Assembly: GCA_947472115.1 (NCBI GenBank)
Contig: CANIZU010000006.1
Span: 1 to 27,472, forward strand
Direction: 5' to 3'
Length of the DNA: 27,472 nucleotides
Source: Flavobacteriales bacterium
GTDB taxonomy: Bacteria > Bacteroidota > Bacteroidia > NS11-12g > UBA955
Below are positions 21,593 to 27,472 of the stretch, piece after piece; position 1 is the stretch's first letter, and each line of letters starts with the position of its first letter. A program made the translations under genes and the position numbers. The notes beneath the pieces were generated by a model. The model did not search any database and was not told where the DNA came from. It saw nothing but the letters and a program-made list of their open reading frames with translations.

Positions 21593-22605
21593 AAACACAG
21601 GCGGCATATCTTTTACCAGGCGATACGGTTTTGCTGATTGCACCGTCTAGGAGTGTGAGTGAAGCGGATGTCGCTGCTTTTTCTAGGTGGGTTGATTCGC
21701 AGGGATGGAAATTGGAATATTCGCACAATTTGTTTGAGGTGGAACATCAATTTGCTGGCAGCGATCAACATCGGGCGGAAGATTTAATTTGGGCGATTAC
21801 CCATCCTACGGCGAAAGCCATTTTTACGGCTAGGGGCGGATATGGTTGCGTTAGGACTGTTTCGAAGGCTGAGGATTTGTACGATGCGATGCAGGGCCAA
21901 TTGCGGGGCCAAGTGCAGGGTGAAAATTCGATGGGGGGATATCCAATTGAGGGAAATACAATGACATCCTTAGTGAAGCCCCATTCAGGTTTAGTTAAGT
22001 TGCTCAAGCATTCGCCGGCCAAGTGGTTGGTTGGGTTTAGTGATATTACTTGGTTGCATCTTTTGTTTGCGAAAGCCAATTTGCAGAGCATTCATGGACC
22101 TGTGGCAACGCAGTGGAATTTAGCGCATGGGTGCATTGACCATAACATTTCTCACTTGGCAAAAACCTTGATGGGCGATATCGTGTCATTGGATTTATCG
22201 AACTGTGATGTGGTTCGTTCAAAGCCATTCGCCGGCGAGTTGCTGGGGGGAAATTTGAGTTTGTTGTATGCCTCGCTCGGTACCTCTTTGCAGCCCAATA
22301 CCGTTGGAAAAGTTTTATTCATTGAGGATTTGGATGAATACTACTACCACATTGATAGGATGTTGTTTTCATTAAAATTGGCGGGTCTTTTTGATGGAAT
22401 AAAAGGGTTGTTGGTGGGCAGTATGCTTGACATGAACGATAATTCGGTTCCTTTTGGAAGGTCGGTTAAGACGATGATAACAGAATTGCTATCGGGCTAT
22501 GATTTTCCGATTATTTTCGATGTACCGGTGGGACATGATGAAGAAAATATATCGATAAAGTTGGGTGCGGAGTGTAACTTTGAAAATTCAATACTAACGC
22601 AATAG
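21589..22605 (+). CDS. LD-carboxypeptidase (peptidase family S66)
   Basis: 338 residues beginning at a TTG that overlaps the preceding stop (TTGA). S66 signatures: GDTVLLIAPSRSV near the start, FTARGGYGCVR (residues 79-89), and the catalytic triad as Ser151 in VGFSDITWLH, Glu246 in LFIEDLDEYYYHIDRML and His316 in VPVGHDEEN. The enzyme cleaves the L-Lys/mDAP-D-Ala bond of tetrapeptides in peptidoglycan recycling, normally in the cytoplasm; no signal peptide is visible. About 30 extra residues (~100-130, Gln/Gly-rich) separate the RGGYG motif from the catalytic serine, where most homologues are short. The start codon is unusual but no better one lies nearby. Confidence 0.92.
   Translation: MKTQAAYLLPGDTVLLIAPSRSVSEADVAAFSRWVDSQGWKLEYSHNLFEVEHQFAGSDQHRAEDLIWAITHPTAKAIFTARGGYGCVRTVSKAEDLYDAMQGQLRGQVQGENSMGGYPIEGNTMTSLVKPHSGLVKLLKHSPAKWLVGFSDITWLHLLFAKANLQSIHGPVATQWNLAHGCIDHNISHLAKTLMGDIVSLDLSNCDVVRSKPFAGELLGGNLSLLYASLGTSLQPNTVGKVLFIEDLDEYYYHIDRMLFSLKLAGLFDGIKGLLVGSMLDMNDNSVPFGRSVKTMITELLSGYDFPIIFDVPVGHDEENISIKLGAECNFENSILTQ
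22575..22582 (+). promoter_or_regulatory. Internal -7 element TAACTTTG before the GtrA-family gene
   Basis: An exact TAnnTTTG match located in the last codons of the LD-carboxypeptidase gene, 27 bases before the GTG at 22610. It could give the membrane-protein gene its own transcript. Chance occurrence inside coding sequence is possible. Confidence 0.35.
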
Positions 22606-22609
22606 CCCT

Positions 22610-23110
22610 GTGATTTCATCCAAAACCTTCATCGCATTTACCAAGTTTGGCATTGTTGGCGGGATTAGCTTTTTGGTGGATATGTCGGTGTATTACGGTA
22701 TGAGTCAGTTCATGCCCACCTACTTTGCAAAGGCCGCGGGTATTATGGTTGCCACGTTGGTGAACTATAAGCTGAACAAATATTGGACTTGGGAGAGCAA
22801 GAAGTCGGCGGGTGTTGATAAATCAAGGAATGAGACACTAAAGAAATATTTGATGCTATATGCATTGAGTGGAGGAATAAATGTGGGCACCAACGAAATC
22901 ATGTTGGCATCATTGCCAAATTGGGAGTTGCAGTTGAATATGGTATTTCCTGTGGTGGGAGATATTGCTGCGAATACGATGGGTGGGATGAAGCAATTGT
23001 TTGCAGTGAAGATTGATAAATTGTTTGCTGTTTTAACGGCAACGGCGGTGGGTATGGGCATCAACTTTCTGGGTCAGAAGCTGTGGGTGTTTGGCAAGAA
23101 CGACAAATAG
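22610..23110 (+). CDS. GtrA family membrane protein
   Basis: 166 residues, GTG start, 4 bases after the LD-carboxypeptidase stop. Four hydrophobic segments: FGIVGGISFLVDMSVYYGM, AAGIMVATLVNYKLNKYWTW, a pair around LMLYALSGGINVGTNEIM, and FAVLTATAVGMGINFLGQKLWVF. The motif NYKLNKYWTW matches the GtrA/DPMS-associated signature N-Y-x-x-N-[RK]-x-W-T-[FW]. Family members are thought to move lipid-linked sugars across the membrane for O-antigen or cell-wall glycosylation. The segment between helices 3 and 4 is about 30 residues longer than is usual. No partner glycosyltransferase is adjacent. Confidence 0.83.
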   Translation: MISSKTFIAFTKFGIVGGISFLVDMSVYYGMSQFMPTYFAKAAGIMVATLVNYKLNKYWTWESKKSAGVDKSRNETLKKYLMLYALSGGINVGTNEIMLASLPNWELQLNMVFPVVGDIAANTMGGMKQLFAVKIDKLFAVLTATAVGMGINFLGQKLWVFGKNDK

Positions 23111-23139
23111 TTGGTCATTGCAAGAAATGACTAACTTTG
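23111..23139 (+). promoter_or_regulatory. Bacteroidota-type promoter of the RicT-like gene
   Basis: TTGG (23111-23114), 17 bases, then TAACTTTG (23132-23139), an exact -7 match. The 27-base leader to the ATG at 23167 is A-rich. This is the best complete -33/-7 pair in the window. Confidence 0.6.
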
Positions 23140-23166
23140 TAAGAATTCATTTTAACAAAAAATAAC

Positions 23167-24804
23167 ATGGCATGTACATCTTGTGGAACCAAGGCTGGCG
23201 GCACCCCCGGTGGGTGTAAGAGCAACGGCACTTGTGGGACCAGTGGCTGCAATGCGTTGAATGTATACGATTGGTTCAAGGACATGGACCTGCCTACGGG
23301 CTATAAACCGTTTAATGTGGTAGAAGTTCGATTCAAAGGTTCTCGCAAAGAGTTCTTTAGAAATACGAATGATTTGGACCTATTTACTGGGGATTACGTA
23401 TGTGTTGACAGCAGCATTGGTTTTGATATTGGGACAGTATCTGCAACGGGCGAAATCGTTCGATTGCAATTGAAAAAATATAGAGTTCGCGAGGATTCCG
23501 ATGAGATGCGAGGCATACAGAGGGTAGCCAGTGAACGGGATATGGAGCGCAGGGAGGAAGCCAAGAGCAAAGAGGATCAAACCTTGGAGCGAGCGCGGAC
23601 GATTGCATTTTCATTGAATCTTCAGATGAAGATTTCGGACATTGAGATTCAGGGCGATGGTAGAAAGGCGATATTTTTCTATACGGCCGAAACGCGGGTG
23701 GATTTCCGTGAATTGATCAAGCGATATGCCGATGAGTTTAAGGTAAAAATCGAAATGCGACATATTTCCTATCGGGAGGAAGCTTCTCGATTGGGCGGTA
23801 CGGGTGTTTGCGGTAGAGAGCTTTGCTGCAGTACTTGGCTAACCGATTACAAGCAGGTGAATACCGGTGCAGCGAGGGTTCAAAACTTGAGCATCAACAT
23901 GGAAAAATTGGCCGGTCAGTGTGGTCGTTTGAAGTGCTGTTTGAACTTCGAGTTGGATCAATATGTTGAGGCTACGGATGCATTTCCAAAGGCAAAAATC
24001 GTTCGATTGGACACCATCAACGGGATGGCTTACGCGCGCAAAACCGATATTTTGAAGAAGTTGATGTGGTTCTCTTACGACGACAATCAGACTTGGGTCG
24101 CTTTGCCAGTTGACAAGGTGAACGAGGTGATGGAGGAGAATAAGAATGGCAAACAATCGGCAGCGTTGCAAGATTTGGCGCCGGCGAGTGCGGTATTGGA
24201 AAAAGTGGGCACCACGATGGAAGATCGCAATAATGATTTTATTGGTAATTCAGAATTGTTATCGGACGATGAGTTTGCATTGAAGAAAAGAGGTCCTGAA
24301 AAGGGAGATCAACGCAATGGAGATCGACGTAAGGGTGGCAACGACAGACGTCCAGACAGTCGCGGTCCACGACCGGCGGGTGAAAACCGTGGTCCGAGAC
24401 CTGACAATAGAGGTCCAAGGCCGGAAGGCGGTCCAAGACCGGTAGGTGAAAACCGCGGTCCGAGACCTGACAACAGAGGCCCAAGGCCAGAAGGTGGCCC
24501 AAGACCGGTAGGTGAAAACCGCGGTCCGAGACCAGACAATAGGGGTCCACGTCCAGAAGGCGGCCCAAGACCGGTAGGTGAAAACCGCGGTCCGAGACCT
24601 GATAATAGAGGTCCAAGGCCGGAAGGCGGTCCACGACCGGCTGGTGAAAACCGTGGTCCGAGACCTGATAACAGGGGTCCAAGACCAGAAGGCGGTCCAA
24701 GACCCGTAGGAGAAAACCGTGGCCCAAGACCAGCTAACGGTCCTAAGCCTAATGCTGACACCCCACCGAATACAAATACTGGCGATTCGCCAAAATCAGA
24801 ATAA
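23167..24804 (+). CDS. ricT: RicT/YaaT-like PSP1 domain protein with repetitive Gly-Pro-Arg tail
   Basis: 545 residues. The N terminus is Cys-rich (MACTSCGTKAGGTPGGCKSNGTCGTSGCN). The PSP1 domain follows (~residues 45-320): VVEVRFKGSRKEFFRN, IQGDGRKAIFFYTAETRVDFRELIKRYADEFKVKIEMRHI, and the cysteine motifs GVCGRELCCSTW and QCGRLKCCLNFE. In Bacillus, RicT joins RicA and RicF in an Fe-S-containing complex that affects RNase Y-mediated RNA processing. Residues ~375-530 form a Gly/Pro/Arg-rich, probably disordered tail made of a 22-residue repeat. Bacillus YaaT is about 275 residues and lacks such a tail. The PSP1 assignment is firm; the role in this phylum is not established by the sequence. Confidence 0.88.
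   Translation: MACTSCGTKAGGTPGGCKSNGTCGTSGCNALNVYDWFKDMDLPTGYKPFNVVEVRFKGSRKEFFRNTNDLDLFTGDYVCVDSSIGFDIGTVSATGEIVRLQLKKYRVREDSDEMRGIQRVASERDMERREEAKSKEDQTLERARTIAFSLNLQMKISDIEIQGDGRKAIFFYTAETRVDFRELIKRYADEFKVKIEMRHISYREEASRLGGTGVCGRELCCSTWLTDYKQVNTGAARVQNLSINMEKLAGQCGRLKCCLNFELDQYVEATDAFPKAKIVRLDTINGMAYARKTDILKKLMWFSYDDNQTWVALPVDKVNEVMEENKNGKQSAALQDLAPASAVLEKVGTTMEDRNNDFIGNSELLSDDEFALKKRGPEKGDQRNGDRRKGGNDRRPDSRGPRPAGENRGPRPDNRGPRPEGGPRPVGENRGPRPDNRGPRPEGGPRPVGENRGPRPDNRGPRPEGGPRPVGENRGPRPDNRGPRPEGGPRPAGENRGPRPDNRGPRPEGGPRPVGENRGPRPANGPKPNADTPPNTNTGDSPKSE
24379..24744 (+). repeat. 66-bp in-frame tandem repeat in the RicT-like gene
   Basis: Five full 66-bp units (24379-24708) plus a partial sixth encode GENRGPRPDNRGPRPEGGPRP followed by V or A. 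Units differ mostly at synonymous third positions while the protein repeat is nearly invariant. The repeat also keeps long reverse-strand frames open, which I treat as artefacts. Confidence 0.95.
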
Positions 24805-24823
24805 CAACAAGAATCAAAATAAC

Positions 24824-24860
24824 AACGAGAGAGGGGCGCCGCAGGCGCCCCTCTCTCGTT
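24824..24860. terminator. Strong hairpin between convergent ricT-like and carB genes
   Basis: Perfect 17-base-pair stem (24824-24840 and 24844-24860) with the 3-base loop GCA. The + strand continues TTAATAT and the minus strand TGTTATTTTG, so T tracts are modest either way. The location between two convergent gene ends suggests a bidirectional terminator. Confidence 0.75.
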
Positions 24861-24901
24861 TAATATATAAATGGTGATTGATGGCGAGCGCCACCAATGA
24901 T

Positions 24902-27472
24902 TTAATAACTCAAGTACATGCTCTTCTGCTTGTATAATTCGCGGAAGGCTGGATCTTTCAAGTCTTTGATGAACAAAATGCTCTCGCCGGTACTTTTCAT
25001 TTCGGGACCCAATTCGCGACTCACACCCTGGAATTTGTTGAAGCTAAATACGGGTTGTTTTATCGCATAGCCAGAAGGTCGAGCCGGAATGGTAAAGTCC
25101 TTGATCTTGTTTGCACCCAACATCACCTTTGTGGCCATGTTTACGTATGGATAATCGTACGCCTTACAAATGAAAGGCACAGTTCTAGATGCCCTCGGAT
25201 TGGCTTCAATCACATATACTTTCTCATCTTTGATGGCAAACTGAATGTTCATCAAACCTCTGATATTCAAGGCATGAGCCAATTTTTCCGTATATTCAAT
25301 CATTAGGTTTTGCACTTTTTCACTCAGCGCAAACGGGGGAAGTACAGCGCTCGAATCGCCAGAGTGAATACCGGCAGGTTCGATGTGCTCCATCATTCCT
25401 AATATGTGGACGTCTTCGCCATCGCAAATACTATCGCTTTCGGCTTCTTCAGCCCGTTCCAAGAAGTGATCAATCAATACCCTGTTTCCAGGTAAATCGC
25501 CGAGCAATTTAACAACCGCCTTTTCCAAGTCTTCGTCGTTGATGACAATCACCATCCCCTGTCCGCCCAACACGTAACTAGGTCGAACCAACACAGGATA
25601 TCCCACTTGATTTGCAATCACAATTGCCTCTTCAGCGTCGAGGGCCACACCAAATTTTGGATAAGGAATATCTAAGGTGGCGAGCATTTCACTGAAACGA
25701 CCGCGATCTTCGGCGATGTCCATATTATCGTAACTGGTACCAATGATTTTAATGCCTTTTTCTTGCAGTTTTTCGGCCAATTTCAATGCAGTTTGTCCGC
25801 CCAACTGAACGATAACGCCTTCGGGTTTTTCGTGTTGGATGAGTTCCCACAAATGCTCCCAATAAACGGGCTCAAAATAGAGTTTATCTGCCATATCAAA
25901 ATCGGTACTTACCGTTTCGGGGTTACAATTGATCATAATCGCTTCATAACCAGCCTCGCGAGCGGCCATGATTCCGTGAACACAGCTGTAATCGAATTCG
26001 ATACCCTGTCCGATGCGATTTGGACCGCTACCGAGAACGAAGATTTTCTTCTTATCGCTGACGATGCTTTCGTTTTCGCCATCGAAGGTTGAATAGAAGT
26101 AATTGGTAGGACTTGGGAATTCAGCGCTACAGGTATCAACCATTTTATAGACTCTGCGAATACCAAGGCTATATCGTTTTTCACAAACTTGATCGGCTGT
26201 AGTATTGCCACCCATCAGCCAAGAAATCTGCTCATCGCTGTATCCTTTTTCTTTGGCGATTTTTAATAATGTCGCAGGAACATTGTCGATGTTATATCTT
26301 CTGATTTCAGTATCAGTTTTTACCAAATCAGCGATTTGCTCTAGGAACCAACGGTCTACGCGGGTAATTTTTTGAACGCTGCTGATGGGAACGCCCAAGG
26401 CCAAAGCGTCTTTGATTTGGAAAACGCGATTCCAGCTGGCGTATTCCATGCCGTGCACCAATTCTTCCAGGTTACGACTCACTTTATTTCCATCAGCGCC
26501 GAGGCCATGACGGGAAATCTCGAGACTCTGACAAGCTTTTTGGAGTGCTTCTTGGAAGCTTCTGCCGATGGCCATGACTTCACCAACCGACTTCATTTGG
26601 AAGCCTAGGCGGGTATCAGCCCCATGGAATTTATCGAAGTTGAAACGAGGGATTTTAACGATTACGTAATCCAAGGCAGGCTCAAAAAATGCGCTGGTTG
26701 TCTTGGTAACGGGGTTTTTGAGTTCATCCAAGTAAAAACCGATGGCCAACTTAGCCGCGATTTTCGCAATTGGATAACCTGTTGCTTTTGAGGCCAAGGC
26801 GGAACTTCTGCTTACCCTAGGGTTGATTTCGATGGCAATGATCTCTTCGTCTACAGGGTTGACGCTAAACTGGACGTTACAACCCCCGGCGAAAACACCC
26901 ATACTGCGCATCATCTTGAAAGCCATATCGCGCATTCTTTGGAAGGCGGTATCGCTCAATGTCATAGCGGGGGCTACGGTAATTGAATCCCCGGTGTGAA
27001 TCCCCATCGGGTCGAAGTTTTCGATGGTACAGATTACGGCGATATCGTCTTTGCTATCGCGAAGCAACTCAAATTCATATTCTTTCCAACCCAAAACGGC
27101 TTGCTCCACCAATACTTCATGGACTGGGCTGCACTCAAGGCCATATTGTAAGGCACGATCAAATTCTTCTTTTTTATAGACGATGGCGCCCCCCGTCCCT
27201 CCCATCGTGTAGCTAGGACGGATTACCAAAGGAAAGCCGATGCGTTGCGCGATTTCTTTGCCTTCTAGGAAGCTGTTGGCAACCTGACTTTTAGCAACGC
27301 CTACGCCTAGTTCAATCATCAATTGACGGAATTTCTCGCGATCTTCCATTTTGTCGATGGCGACAATATTCACTCCAATAATTTTGCAATTGTATTTTTC
27401 CCAAATGCCAAGTTCATCACACTCTTTGGCCAAATTCAATGCAGTTTGTCCGCCCATGGTTGGCAAAACGGC
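24902..27472 (-). CDS. carB: Carbamoyl-phosphate synthase large subunit, N terminus cut by window edge
   Basis: 856 residues are visible; the frame stays open to the right edge, and the first ~80 residues lie outside. It begins within AVLPTMGGQTALN. The first ATP-grasp half contains RPSYTMGGTGGAIVYKKEEF and IAIEINPRVSRSSALASKATGYP. The second half contains GPNRIGQGIEFDYSC, RPSYVLGGQGMVIV and VIEANPRASRTVPFICKA. It uses ammonia delivered by CarA, bicarbonate and 2 ATP to make carbamoyl phosphate for pyrimidines and arginine. The protein stops about 30 residues after GPEMKSTGE, where E. coli CarB continues for ~130 residues as the MGS-like allosteric domain. carA is not in the window. Confidence 0.97.
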   Translation of the reverse strand, partial: AVLPTMGGQTALNLAKECDELGIWEKYNCKIIGVNIVAIDKMEDREKFRQLMIELGVGVAKSQVANSFLEGKEIAQRIGFPLVIRPSYTMGGTGGAIVYKKEEFDRALQYGLECSPVHEVLVEQAVLGWKEYEFELLRDSKDDIAVICTIENFDPMGIHTGDSITVAPAMTLSDTAFQRMRDMAFKMMRSMGVFAGGCNVQFSVNPVDEEIIAIEINPRVSRSSALASKATGYPIAKIAAKLAIGFYLDELKNPVTKTTSAFFEPALDYVIVKIPRFNFDKFHGADTRLGFQMKSVGEVMAIGRSFQEALQKACQSLEISRHGLGADGNKVSRNLEELVHGMEYASWNRVFQIKDALALGVPISSVQKITRVDRWFLEQIADLVKTDTEIRRYNIDNVPATLLKIAKEKGYSDEQISWLMGGNTTADQVCEKRYSLGIRRVYKMVDTCSAEFPSPTNYFYSTFDGENESIVSDKKKIFVLGSGPNRIGQGIEFDYSCVHGIMAAREAGYEAIMINCNPETVSTDFDMADKLYFEPVYWEHLWELIQHEKPEGVIVQLGGQTALKLAEKLQEKGIKIIGTSYDNMDIAEDRGRFSEMLATLDIPYPKFGVALDAEEAIVIANQVGYPVLVRPSYVLGGQGMVIVINDEDLEKAVVKLLGDLPGNRVLIDHFLERAEEAESDSICDGEDVHILGMMEHIEPAGIHSGDSSAVLPPFALSEKVQNLMIEYTEKLAHALNIRGLMNIQFAIKDEKVYVIEANPRASRTVPFICKAYDYPYVNMATKVMLGANKIKDFTIPARPSGYAIKQPVFSFNKFQGVSRELGPEMKSTGESILFIKDLKDPAFRELYKQKSMYLSY

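Noticed and set aside
24239..24761. Long minus-strand reading frames of 162 and 150 residues opposite the RicT tail
   Set aside because: They mirror the 66-bp repeat on the coding strand, give low-complexity translations, and have no promoter or start context.
1..27472. CRISPR arrays, insertion sequences, integrases, toxin-antitoxin or phage genes
   Set aside because: No regularly spaced direct repeats other than the coding 66-bp repeat, no transposase or integrase motifs, and no terminal inverted-repeat pairs flanking genes were found by reading.

Overview
The window comes from the chromosome of a member of the Bacteroidota. Four things point there: a cell-surface protein with a type IX secretion C-terminal domain, an enlarged NusB, DUF1573/DUF4403/DUF4286/RicT-type proteins common in that phylum, and the Bacteroidota -7 promoter motif TAnnTTTG just upstream of many starts. 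Shine-Dalgarno sequences are weak or absent. There are no rRNA or tRNA genes, CRISPR arrays, insertion sequences or phage genes. The region is dense chromosomal housekeeping sequence with no gene-free stretch over 300 bases.

Layout. 1-4833 (+): the 3' part of a LolC/E-FtsX-like permease, pth, comB, a stand-alone B12-binding domain protein, an enoyl-CoA hydratase, a DUF1573 lipoprotein, yajC and coaE. 4871-5854 (-): nusB, convergent with coaE. 5947-7694 (+): a [2Fe-2S] ferredoxin, iscX and an acyl-CoA dehydrogenase, ending at a perfect 48-base palindrome. 7791-11373 (+): a small helical protein, a DUF47 phosphate-transport regulator, a Pit transporter with a large lysine-rich insert, a terminator and a hexapeptide-repeat acetyltransferase. 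11376-12413 (+): galE. 12536-17661 (-): a 1245-residue secreted multi-module protein overlapping a downstream DUF4403 lipoprotein gene. 17724-18533 (+): pyrF. 18517-20797 (-): an apparent operon purS - DUF4286 - mnmH - short-chain dehydrogenase. 20846-23110 (+): a lipoprotein, an LD-carboxypeptidase and a GtrA-family membrane protein. 23167-24804 (+): a RicT/PSP1-type protein with a repetitive Gly-Pro-Arg tail, then a perfect hairpin. 24902-27472 (-): carB, cut by the window edge and lacking the usual allosteric C-terminal domain.

How the genes fit together. Most are core functions: translation quality control and tRNA modification (pth, mnmH), pyrimidine and purine synthesis (pyrF, carB, purS), CoA synthesis, acyl-CoA metabolism (enoyl-CoA hydratase, acyl-CoA dehydrogenase, B12-binding protein), Fe-S biogenesis (ferredoxin, iscX), phosphate uptake (DUF47 plus Pit), the Sec accessory protein YajC, and envelope sugars (acetyltransferase, galE, GtrA). 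The least explained parts are the secreted protein/DUF4403 pair, the Pit insert, the RicT tail, and the palindromic elements. I see no defence system or clearly novel multi-gene machine. The strongest window-wide pattern is the recurrence of TAnnTTTG within 3-28 bases of start codons, which corrects several starts and suggests very short or absent 5' leaders.
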